From positions 192,403 through 256,402 of the forward strand of contig CAYSUW010000001.1 of NCBI GenBank assembly GCA_964434385.1: a DNA stretch of 64,000 nt. Reading direction: 5' to 3'. Every line of letters starts with the position of its first letter. The stretch's first letter is position 1. Below the pieces are notes generated by a model that saw only the letters and a program-made list of their open reading frames with translations, was not told where the DNA came from and did no database searches. Below, piece after piece: positions 8,068 to 16,098 of the stretch. Origin of the DNA: GCA-002700125 sp964434385. Its GTDB lineage: Bacteria; Chloroflexota; Dehalococcoidia; Lucifugimonadales; Lucifugimonadaceae. The position numbers and the translations under genes are program-made.

Positions 8068-10824
8068 TTACTTTAATTCTCCCCAAGATTTTGCAATATT
8101 GATATCAATTGTTAAAGGTACTTTAAGATTTAAAGAATTAGGCATAATTTTTGTTATGATTTCCTGTAAATCATTCAATTCATTTTGATGTACTTCAAAA
8201 ATTAATTCATCATGCACTTGAATAATCATTTTTGAAAGTAAATTTAAACTTCGAATTTCATGATCTATTTTTATCATTGCAATCTTAATTATATCAGCAG
8301 AACTCCCTTGAATTGGCATATTTACGGCCATTCTTTCTGATGCTGAACGAGAATGAAAATTAGGGGAATTTATCTCAGGAAGAAGCCTTTTTCTTCCTGT
8401 AATAGTTTCTACAAATTTATTTACTTTTGCGAATTTTATTACACTATCGATATAATTTTTTATACCAGGATATTTGCCAAAGTACAGTTCTATAAACTTT
8501 CTTCCATCCTCTCTAGACAAATCTGTTTGTCTAGAGACTCCGTGAGGGCTTAATCCATATATAACTCCGAAGTTGAGAATTTTAGCTATCCTTCTTTGTT
8601 CTTTGGAAACTGTTTCTGTTTCATACATAATTCTTGCAGTGGCATTATGTATATCTTCGTTATTCCTGAAAGCTTCAAGTAAACTAGGTTCTTCTGATAA
8701 ATGAGCTAAGATTTTTAATTCTATTTGAGAATAATCTGCTGATAACAGATAATTTTCTTTATTGTTTGACTCAAAAGCTTTGCGAACTTCATTGCCAATT
8801 TCAGTTCTTACAGGAATATTTTGCAAATTCGGATCTCTGCTAGATAAACGACCAGTAGAAGTTCCAGCTTGATTAAAATAAGTATGAATTTTTCCGGTAT
8901 TTTTGTTTATCAATTCTGGCAGACTATCAGCATAAGTTGATTTGATTTTTGAAAATTCTCTATGGGCTAAGACAATTTTTATTAATTTACTAGCATCTTC
9001 TTCAAGAGATTCATTTTTTAACAAGTCTTCAAGGGTATTGGCATCCATAGTGTACCCAGTCTTAGTTTTTTTAGTAGCAGGCACTCCCAGACCATCTATA
9101 AGAACTTTAGCTAATTGTTGACTAGATCTAAGATTTACCTCTTCTTCTCCCAATATTGTTTTAGCTTTTTGTTCTAGAATATTAATTTTCTCATTTAATA
9201 TTTGTGACAAGGTATCTAGTTTTTTTATATTTATAGAAACACCGGTTTGTTGCATTTTTACTATCACTGGGATTAAAGGCATTTCAATATTTTCCATGAC
9301 ATCTAATAAACCACTTTTTTCTAACTCTTTTTCGAAAACATTTTTTAACCTCAAAGTGATATCAGAGTCAGCACAAGAGTAAAGAGTTGCATCTTGAATT
9401 GAAACACTAGAAAAAGAGATTTGTTCTTTTCCTTTTCCAATTAAATTTTCTATAGGAGTCATTTCTTGGTTGAATTCTTCCAGACAAAGATTCTTCAAGC
9501 TAAGAGATCTTTTTCCTAGTAAATTTGCAGCTATCATAGTATCAAATGTAACCTTATTCACTTGAAAGTCATTATTAAATAGTACTGACATATCGAAGTT
9601 AGAATTGTGAGCAATTTTTTCAATTGTTGAATCTTCAAAAATTTCTTTAATTAATTGGTACCCTTCAGAAGAAATGTTATTTCCTCTATCATGATTGATA
9701 GGTATATACCAACCTGAATTTGGTTTTACTGAGATAGAGATTCCTACAAGATTTGAGTCAAAAGGTTTTAGTGATGATGTTTCTGTATCAAAACTGAAGA
9801 CGCCTTCTTTTTTTATAGTTTCAATCATTGAATTTAACTTAATGTCTGAGTCGATAGTAATATATTCAAGTGTGTGATCAATATCATTTTTGATTGAATT
9901 ATTACCTTCAATATATTCTGAAGGGATTCTACTTACCAGAGACATTAATTCTAACTCACTTAGTTCTTCAATTACCTCTTCTTTATTAAAAGATCCAAAT
10001 TTTGATTTCGATAGTTCTAAATTAATTGGAACTTTTCGGAAAATTGTAGCTAGTTCTCGAGATTTATATGCTTCTTCTTTATATTCAATGAGTAAAGATT
10101 GAATTCTTTTAGCTCCTCTAATATTTAATTCAATAATTTTTTCTATATTTTCATAAATATCTTCCAGGTCTTTGTACTCATTTAATAGTGTATTTGCTGC
10201 TTTCTTTCCTATACCAGGAATACCTTTTATGTTGTCAGATGCATCTCCTGAAAGCCCTTTATAATCTGGAATACTTAAAGGAACTAAACCTTCAAAATCT
10301 TTTTCTTGAGTGAATGTAACATTATCTATTATTCTATCTCTTGATCTAGGGTTTGGGCTAGAATACCAAATATTAGTTTTATCAGTGATTAATTGAAATA
10401 AATCTTTATCTCCAGTAACTATCAAATTCTCAAAATCATGTTCTACACTCATTAAAGTTATAGTTCCAATCAAATCATCAGCTTCATATTTTTCTACTGA
10501 ATAGATTGGAATTTGCATTGATGTGAGAATTTTTTCTAATAGAGGAGTTTGCTTGATTATTTCAGGAGGAGTTGTGTCACGGTTTGCCTTATATTCTGGA
10601 TATAATTCATGTCTGAATGTTGGTCCTTTGGGATCAAGGGTTACAATCAAGTGACTTGGATTATGATCAGAAATAAGTTTGAAGAGACTTGATAGAAATC
10701 CATATACTATTGAGGTCCCAACTCCTTTTGATGAAAGTCGCTCAGGTATTGAATACCATGCTCTGAATATCATTGCATGACCATCAATTAATAATAATTT
10801 ATTTTTAAAATCTTTAGTTTCCAT
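8068..10824 (-). CDS. polA: DNA polymerase I
   Basis: At 918 residues this is a full-length Pol I. The 5'-3' exonuclease domain spans about residues 1-300 (LLLIDGHAMIFRAWYS, DNIKGIPGIGKKAA). The 3'-5' proofreading domain (about 330-510) keeps all acidic motifs: FDTETSS, AHNSNFD and YSCADSD. The polymerase domain (about 530-918) has the A motif SADYSQIELK, the O helix RRIAKILNFGVIYG and the C motif QVHDEL. It acts in Okazaki-fragment processing and excision repair. It is the last gene of a minus-strand run rsmD-coaD-coiled coil-polA. The ATG lacks a strong ribosome-binding site but lies just after a perfect inverted repeat (10829-10855). Confidence 0.98.
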   Translation of the reverse strand: METKDFKNKLLLIDGHAMIFRAWYSIPERLSSKGVGTSIVYGFLSSLFKLISDHNPSHLIVTLDPKGPTFRHELYPEYKANRDTTPPEIIKQTPLLEKILTSMQIPIYSVEKYEADDLIGTITLMSVEHDFENLIVTGDKDLFQLITDKTNIWYSSPNPRSRDRIIDNVTFTQEKDFEGLVPLSIPDYKGLSGDASDNIKGIPGIGKKAANTLLNEYKDLEDIYENIEKIIELNIRGAKRIQSLLIEYKEEAYKSRELATIFRKVPINLELSKSKFGSFNKEEVIEELSELELMSLVSRIPSEYIEGNNSIKNDIDHTLEYITIDSDIKLNSMIETIKKEGVFSFDTETSSLKPFDSNLVGISISVKPNSGWYIPINHDRGNNISSEGYQLIKEIFEDSTIEKIAHNSNFDMSVLFNNDFQVNKVTFDTMIAANLLGKRSLSLKNLCLEEFNQEMTPIENLIGKGKEQISFSSVSIQDATLYSCADSDITLRLKNVFEKELEKSGLLDVMENIEMPLIPVIVKMQQTGVSINIKKLDTLSQILNEKINILEQKAKTILGEEEVNLRSSQQLAKVLIDGLGVPATKKTKTGYTMDANTLEDLLKNESLEEDASKLIKIVLAHREFSKIKSTYADSLPELINKNTGKIHTYFNQAGTSTGRLSSRDPNLQNIPVRTEIGNEVRKAFESNNKENYLLSADYSQIELKILAHLSEEPSLLEAFRNNEDIHNATARIMYETETVSKEQRRIAKILNFGVIYGLSPHGVSRQTDLSREDGRKFIELYFGKYPGIKNYIDSVIKFAKVNKFVETITGRKRLLPEINSPNFHSRSASERMAVNMPIQGSSADIIKIAMIKIDHEIRSLNLLSKMIIQVHDELIFEVHQNELNDLQEIITKIMPNSLNLKVPLTIDINIAKSWGELK

Positions 10825-10828
10825 ATTT

Positions 10829-10855
10829 TATAATTCTTTTGATATAAGAATTATA
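10829..10855. promoter_or_regulatory. Perfect 10-bp inverted repeat just upstream of polA
   Basis: Arms TATAATTCTT (10829-10838) and AAGAATTATA (10846-10855) are fully complementary around a 7-base spacer. The repeat ends 4 bp before the polA ATG and overlaps a TATAAT-like -10 element on the minus strand. It could be an operator or an mRNA hairpin that limits polA translation. It has no T-tract suited to a terminator. Confidence 0.45.
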
Positions 10856-10881
10856 CTATTTTAGAAACTTTTTAAAGAGAA

Positions 10882-11490
10882 TTAGTTTATTTCTACTTCA
10901 CTTTCTTCAAGCATTTCTATTCCTTTTCTTACTTGCCCTAGTGTAGTAGATATTCTTTCCTCTAGAGAAAATAAAACTTCTCGTGCATATGCGTCTGCAC
11001 CATTTTTAGTTTTCATAGAATGTTCTTGAGCTTCATTTAATACATGTGTAGCTTTTCTTTCTGTATCTTGTTTTGCTAATTCAGCTTTCTGAGCAATGGA
11101 TTTAGATTCTTCCTCAGAATCTAAGATGATTCTCTCTGATTGTTCAGACGCTTTTTTAACAATTTCTTCTTTTTGAACTAATTTTTGAGCTTCTTCTTTT
11201 GCTTTTAAAATTATTTTTTCTGATTTTTCTTCTGCATTGGATCTAATTTTTTCTGCTTCTGAATCAGCATAAATTCTTTTTCTACTTGCTTCTTCCTCAG
11301 CTTGTTCAATAATAGATTCCTTTTGTCTAACAATAATTTCTGATTCATCTAATGAATTTGGAAGAACAGATTGGATTGAATTAATCATTTCAATACACTC
11401 TTCTATATTTATTAAAGATCTATTAGTACCTTTTACTTTATGAGAAATAAGGTAATTTTCTAATTTACCTAGATTTTCTTTTACAGTCAT
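10882..11490 (-). CDS. DivIVA-like coiled-coil protein
   Basis: This 202-residue protein has a short N-terminal region followed by a nearly continuous coiled coil rich in Glu, Lys and Ala. Repeated blocks of roughly 20-25 residues resemble each other (EEASRKRIYADSEAEKIRSN, EEKSEKIILKAKEEAQKLVQ, EQSERIILDSEEESKSIAQ). It has no membrane segment. The pattern is like DivIVA/SepIVA or ATP-synthase-b-like proteins of unknown partner. The ATG follows a near-perfect AAGGAGGT ribosome-binding site, so good expression is expected. It lies 9 bp downstream of coaD, in an operon position where DivIVA/SepIVA-like proteins are found in other bacteria. Function is inferred only. Confidence 0.65.
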   Translation of the reverse strand: MTVKENLGKLENYLISHKVKGTNRSLINIEECIEMINSIQSVLPNSLDESEIIVRQKESIIEQAEEEASRKRIYADSEAEKIRSNAEEKSEKIILKAKEEAQKLVQKEEIVKKASEQSERIILDSEEESKSIAQKAELAKQDTERKATHVLNEAQEHSMKTKNGADAYAREVLFSLEERISTTLGQVRKGIEMLEESEVEIN

Positions 11491-11499
11491 ATGACCTCC

Positions 11500-11991
11500 T
11501 TAGTTGTTTTTTATATCTTTTAATTTTTTATTTATTGCTTCCAATACGCTTTTAGATACAAGTGTGCTTACATCTCCTTGTAGCATACATATTTCTTTAA
11601 TTCTGCTTGAACTTATAAACTGATTATTAATACTGGAGATTAAACAAACAAGTTCTATATCAGGGTTTATTTGTCTATTCATTAATGCCATTTCTCTCTC
11701 ATACTCGAAATCATTTCCTATTCTTAGTCCTCTGATAATTACTGATGCACCTACTTTTTTAGCGAAATTGACTGTTAGTCCTGTGTACTGAAGAATCTTC
11801 ACGTTAGATAAATCCTTAATTACATCCTCTATAAGTTTTGTTCTTTCATCTGTATCAAACATTAAATTTTTTTTAGAATCCCTATAAACTCCAATTGTGA
11901 TTTCATCAAAAATTTTTGAACCTCTAAGAATAATGTCAAAATGTCCGTTTGTTATAGGATCAAAAGTACCTGGGAAAATAGCTTTTACCAT
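11500..11991 (-). CDS. coaD: Phosphopantetheine adenylyltransferase
   Basis: At 163 residues it has normal CoaD length. It shows the nucleotidyltransferase motif FPGTFDPITNGHFDI at the N-terminus, the conserved RGLRIGNDFEYEREMALMN segment, and the ISSSRIKEI motif near residue 125. It makes dephospho-CoA from 4'-phosphopantetheine and ATP. Its ATG overlaps the rsmD stop (TAATG) and follows an AAGGAGGA ribosome-binding site inside rsmD. This indicates translational coupling in the common rsmD-coaD pair. Confidence 0.97.
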   Translation of the reverse strand: MVKAIFPGTFDPITNGHFDIILRGSKIFDEITIGVYRDSKKNLMFDTDERTKLIEDVIKDLSNVKILQYTGLTVNFAKKVGASVIIRGLRIGNDFEYEREMALMNRQINPDIELVCLISSINNQFISSSRIKEICMLQGDVSTLVSKSVLEAINKKLKDIKNN

Positions 11992-12449
11992 TATTCCTCC
12001 TTATTTTTAAATAATTTAAATATTGTTATAGATGAATCACCGTAATTTTTTGATTTAACATTAATCAGGTTTCCGATTTTTTCTATTGGTTCCTGTTTTT
12101 TAGAATGTTCATAGAAAATCAAGGATTGATCATGGAATAAATTTTGTTGTTCTGCAACCATTAATACTTCAGAAATATTATTTTTTGAATAAGGAGGATC
12201 AGCAAAAATAATATCAAAAGGACCATCTATTTTCTTTACAGCTTTAATAGCATCTATGCAAAATACTTTACTAGAATTTTGATAATTTTTTTCTTCCAAT
12301 TTCTTTTTTAACATTTTAAAAGTTTTTATATTGTTCTCAATGAATACACTAAACTTTGCTCCTCTATTAAGACATTCAATTCCTAAATTTCCAGTTCCTG
12401 CATATAGATCAAGGATTTTTTGATTTTTGACTCCTTTAGGGCCTATCAA
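11991..12449 (-). CDS. rsmD: 16S rRNA (guanine-966-N2)-methyltransferase, 5' end abnormal
   Basis: The SAM motif ILDLYAGTGNLGIE and the catalytic FADPPYSKN motif identify RsmD, which methylates G966 of 16S rRNA. The ORF given starts at a TTG inside the conserved N-terminal region. Upstream in the same frame the codons read LRPTTSKVKSAIFSLIG, the hallmark RsmD N-terminus, back to an in-frame TGA at 12519-12521. No ATG, GTG or TTG is available there. The only candidate is an ATT at 12513-12515. A GTG at 12520-12522 would be in frame only if one base of the adjacent T run were removed. The usual first dozen residues (ISG motif) are not found. The gene is therefore slightly truncated, frameshifted, or uses a rare start. 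Confidence 0.88.
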   Translation of the reverse strand: MIGPKGVKNQKILDLYAGTGNLGIECLNRGAKFSVFIENNIKTFKMLKKKLEEKNYQNSSKVFCIDAIKAVKKIDGPFDIIFADPPYSKNNISEVLMVAEQQNLFHDQSLIFYEHSKKQEPIEKIGNLINVKSKNYGDSSITIFKLFKNKEE

Positions 12450-12716
12450 AGAAAATATAGCTGATTTAACTTTTGATGTTGTTGGCCTTAAAGACTTGTT
12501 TTTATTTTTAAAAATTGTTCACGCTCAAATATTTCCCTGTTATTTGTTATTACTGTGTTACATTATTTATGTGAATTGATTGGTATTTCAATATAATAAT
12601 TAAGCGAGTTTACATATTTTTATTAATTTGGAGATACAAAAAAGATTAAATTTCAATATAAGATAGTTAGAATTAATTGAATTTTTTATATAAATTATAT
12701 TTTTTTAAAAGAAAAA

Positions 12717-14243
12717 ATGGAAAAAAATAATAATATTGAACAAGATGAAAACAGATTAATTGAAGCAAGGAAAGCTAACTTAGAATCACTTAGAAGTTTA
12801 GGCATAAATCCTTATCCTTCAAAATTCCATAAAACTCATACTTCTTTAGAAGCTAGGGGAATGTTAGAAGATTTAGAATTAAATCATCCAGACGATAACC
12901 TTAAAACTGAATTAGTAATTGTTGCAGGTAGAGTAATGGCTTACAGAGGCCAAGGGAAAATTATTTTTGTTGATTTAAAAGATGGTTATGGTTCTATTCA
13001 AATTGCTTTCAGATCAGATTTATTAACAGAGAAACTCTTTGAAATTTTAAAATTTATAGATATAGGAGATTTTATTGGAGTTGAAGGTGTTGTTTTTCGT
13101 ACAAGACGGGGAGAACCTACTATAGAAGCAAAAAAGATAGATGTGTTGTGTAAATCACTTAGACCATTACCAGATAAATGGTCTGGATTACAAGATATTG
13201 AAAAAAGATATAGACAACGTTATTTAGATTTTATTTCTAATGATTCTTCTAAAGAAGTTGCTTTAGTAAAACCTAAAATAATTGCATCAATTAGAAAATT
13301 TTTGGAAGAAAAGAATTTCGTAGAAGTAGAAACCCCTATATTAGTTCCTGTAGCAGCTGGTGCAATGGCTAAGCCATTTATTACAAAACATAATGCTTTG
13401 GACAGAGTTCTATATCTTAGAATTGCTACTGAATTAAATTTAAAGAAATTAATTGTTGGTGGTGTTGATAAAGTATTTGAATTAGGCAGAATTTTTAGAA
13501 ATGAAGGGATTGATCATCTTCATAATCCTGAATTTACAACTTTAGAAAGCTATGAATCTTATTCTGATTATAATGATGTAATGAAAATGGTAGAAGATAT
13601 GGTAGCAGCAGTTTCAGAGAATGTGAATGGTTCACAAATAGTAAATATTGGTGATGAAGTGATTGATCTAACCCCTCCATGGGAGAGATTAAACTTAAGA
13701 GATACTATAAAAAAATACTCTGGTATAGATTATCTTACATGTAGGTCTCCTCAAGAATTAGAGAAGGAAATGCAATCTAGGGGTATTCACGTTGAACAAG
13801 GATCAAATTGGGGAAGAATGTTGGATAAGGTGATTTCATATTCAGTAGAACCTAATTTGAGGCAACCATGTTTTCTTATAGATTATCCTGTGGAAATGTC
13901 ACCTTTGGCAAAAAAGAAAGAAGGTGAAGATAATATTGTTGAAAGATTTGAAGCATTTGTTTGTGGTGGCGAACTTGCTAATGCATTTACTGAATTAAAT
14001 GATCCTATTGACCAAAGAAAAAGGTTTGAAGATCAAGAAAAATTAAGGAAAGAATCTGGAGATGATGAATTAGATAGGTTAGAAGAAGATTTTTTGATAG
14101 CTATAGAACACGGAATGCCTCCTACAGGAGGGCTAGGATTAGGGATTGATCGCTTAGCCATGATAATTTCTGGAGCTAAATCAATAAGAGATGTATTAAT
14201 TTTTCCTCAGTTAAAGACGTTACAGGATAATAACGATGATTGA
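12717..14243 (+). CDS. lysS: Lysyl-tRNA synthetase, class II
   Basis: This is a 508-residue class II synthetase. The N-terminal OB-fold anticodon-binding domain is at about residues 60-150. Motif 2 is FELGRIFRNEGIDHLHNPEF and motif 3 is GLGLGIDRLAMI. The segment AAGAMAKPFITKHNALD is typical of LysRS. It charges tRNA-Lys. The next gene, serS, overlaps its end by 8 bp, so the two synthetases form an operon. The ATG has only an A-rich leader and no clear Shine-Dalgarno. The region 12522-12716 between rsmD and lysS is AT-rich, with no further feature I can support. Confidence 0.98.
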   Translation: MEKNNNIEQDENRLIEARKANLESLRSLGINPYPSKFHKTHTSLEARGMLEDLELNHPDDNLKTELVIVAGRVMAYRGQGKIIFVDLKDGYGSIQIAFRSDLLTEKLFEILKFIDIGDFIGVEGVVFRTRRGEPTIEAKKIDVLCKSLRPLPDKWSGLQDIEKRYRQRYLDFISNDSSKEVALVKPKIIASIRKFLEEKNFVEVETPILVPVAAGAMAKPFITKHNALDRVLYLRIATELNLKKLIVGGVDKVFELGRIFRNEGIDHLHNPEFTTLESYESYSDYNDVMKMVEDMVAAVSENVNGSQIVNIGDEVIDLTPPWERLNLRDTIKKYSGIDYLTCRSPQELEKEMQSRGIHVEQGSNWGRMLDKVISYSVEPNLRQPCFLIDYPVEMSPLAKKKEGEDNIVERFEAFVCGGELANAFTELNDPIDQRKRFEDQEKLRKESGDDELDRLEEDFLIAIEHGMPPTGGLGLGIDRLAMIISGAKSIRDVLIFPQLKTLQDNNDD

Positions 14244-15483
14244 CTTAAATAAATTAATTTCAAATTCTGAAAATATTTTAGTCAGATTACAATCAAGGGG
14301 AGAAATTATCCCTTTAGATAACATAAAAGAATTAGATTCTAAGAGGAAAAATCTAATTCAAGAGGCTGATCAGTTAAGAAGTTTTCGTAACTCTGAGAAT
14401 AAGCGAATAGGAGAATCAAAAGAGAAACCATCTTTGGAACATATCAATAAAATGAGGGACATCTCAGAGAAGTTAAATAAAATTAATTTAAATCTTGCAA
14501 AGATAGAAGAAGAGTTAAATGAATTGTTGCTAGTTATTCCAAACGTTCCTCTTGATGAAGTATTAATTGGTAATGATGAAACTGATAATAAAGTAATTTT
14601 TACTAAAAATGATGTAAAAAACAAAAAAGTAACTATACCTCATTGGGATATAGCTCCAAATCTAGGAATCTTGGATATGGAACAAGGAGTTAAATTATCT
14701 GGTTCTCGATGGTATGTTTTAAAAGGCAAGGGAGCCATCCTTCAAAGAAGTTTGGTTTCTTGGATGCTGGAAAAACATAATCAGAATGGATATCTTGAAA
14801 TAGCTCCTCCTTTTTTAGTTAAAGAAGAGGTGATGGTGGGTTCAGGGAATTTGCCAAAGTTCTCAGATTTACTTTATAGAGATATTGAAGAAGATCTTTG
14901 GTTAATTCCTACTTCTGAAGTTGCATTAAACAGTTTGCATTTTGGAGAGATAATTCCAGAGGAATTTCCACTAAAATATGTATCTCATTCCCAGTGTTTC
15001 AGACGAGAAAAAGCAGCTGCAGGAAGAGAAACTAGAGGAATAAAAAGAGTTCATCAATTTGAAAAGGTTGAATTGTTTAGATTTGAATTACCAGAAAATT
15101 CTAGAAATGCTTTTGATCAAATGGTAAATGAGGTCCAATTATTATGTGATGAGTTAGGACTAATATATAGATCTGTGGAATTATGCACTGGTGATCTAGG
15201 ATTTCAGTCTGCAAAAACTATTGATATAGAAGTTTGGGCTCAAGGATCTGAAGATTGGTTAGAAGTTTCATCTATCTCAACTTGTACAGATTTTCAATCG
15301 AGAAGAACAAGGACTCGATATAGAGATGAAGGAAGAATAATTTATCCTCATACCTTGAATGGATCTGCTTTGGCAATTCCGAGGATTTTGATAGCAATAT
15401 TAGAAAATAATCTTCAAGATGATGGTTCAGTTTTAGTTCCTAAAGTCCTACAAAAATATACAGGGTTTGAAAGAATTGATTAG
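14236..15483 (+). CDS. serS: Seryl-tRNA synthetase
   Basis: This 415-residue enzyme has the family's layout: an N-terminal antiparallel coiled-coil arm (about residues 1-110) that contacts the long variable arm of tRNA-Ser, then a class II catalytic core. Motif 2 is SQCFRREKAAAGRETRG, and the motif 3 region is TLNGSALAIPRILIAILEN. It serves tRNA-Ser such as the one at 7033-7121. It overlaps lysS by 8 bp and ends 3 bp from the convergent pth gene. Confidence 0.98.
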   Translation: MIDLNKLISNSENILVRLQSRGEIIPLDNIKELDSKRKNLIQEADQLRSFRNSENKRIGESKEKPSLEHINKMRDISEKLNKINLNLAKIEEELNELLLVIPNVPLDEVLIGNDETDNKVIFTKNDVKNKKVTIPHWDIAPNLGILDMEQGVKLSGSRWYVLKGKGAILQRSLVSWMLEKHNQNGYLEIAPPFLVKEEVMVGSGNLPKFSDLLYRDIEEDLWLIPTSEVALNSLHFGEIIPEEFPLKYVSHSQCFRREKAAAGRETRGIKRVHQFEKVELFRFELPENSRNAFDQMVNEVQLLCDELGLIYRSVELCTGDLGFQSAKTIDIEVWAQGSEDWLEVSSISTCTDFQSRRTRTRYRDEGRIIYPHTLNGSALAIPRILIAILENNLQDDGSVLVPKVLQKYTGFERID

Positions 15484-15486
15484 AGT

Positions 15487-16098
15487 TTAATTGAAATTTT
15501 GCATAGTTTCTTTAATCCCATTAGTTATAAGAGACTCAGAAATTCTTTCTACTATAAATATTGGCTCTTCTAATGATTTTTTTTCTAAGTTTTTAAATTT
15601 CCTTAAAACATAATCTGTAGTAGATATTTTTGAAGGTTTTTCTATTCCTATTCTTATTCTGATAAAATTATCTGTGTTCAAATGTTTTATAATTGATTTA
15701 AGTCCATTGTGACCACCTGCTGATCCTCCTTTTCTAATTCTAATTTTTCCTAGAGGTAAATTGATGTCATCAGATATTACTATTAATTTTTCAGTATCAA
15801 TTTGGTATTTATCTAAAAAGTATTTTGTTGGGCTTCCGCTTCTATTCATAAAATTTAGAGGTTTGCATAGAAGAATAGTATCATTTTTTATTTTTAGTTT
15901 TGCTGTCAAAGAATTATGGTTAGGTTTAAAAATAACATTGTTTTTTTTAGCAATAAAATTTATTGCTTCGAACCCAATATTATGACGGGTATCATCATAT
16001 TCTTGTCCTGGATTTCCTAGGCCTACAATAATCCAATTGAAAATATTATCTTTATCAGGAGTAGGATTTTTTATGAAAAATTTATTAAGAAAGTTCAT
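15487..16098 (-). CDS. pth: Peptidyl-tRNA hydrolase
   Basis: The signature WIIVGLGNPGQEYDDTRHNI contains the catalytic His. Further conserved segments are LCKPLNFMNRSG, VISDDINLPLGKIRIRKGGS and GGHNGLKSI. It releases tRNA from peptidyl-tRNAs that drop off ribosomes. It has 203 residues, with about 20 extra N-terminal residues compared with the E. coli type. An internal start is possible but no Met lies just before the core. The start overlaps the end of ligA by 14 bp, so the pair is co-transcribed. Confidence 0.96.
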   Translation of the reverse strand: MNFLNKFFIKNPTPDKDNIFNWIIVGLGNPGQEYDDTRHNIGFEAINFIAKKNNVIFKPNHNSLTAKLKIKNDTILLCKPLNFMNRSGSPTKYFLDKYQIDTEKLIVISDDINLPLGKIRIRKGGSAGGHNGLKSIIKHLNTDNFIRIRIGIEKPSKISTTDYVLRKFKNLEKKSLEEPIFIVERISESLITNGIKETMQNFN

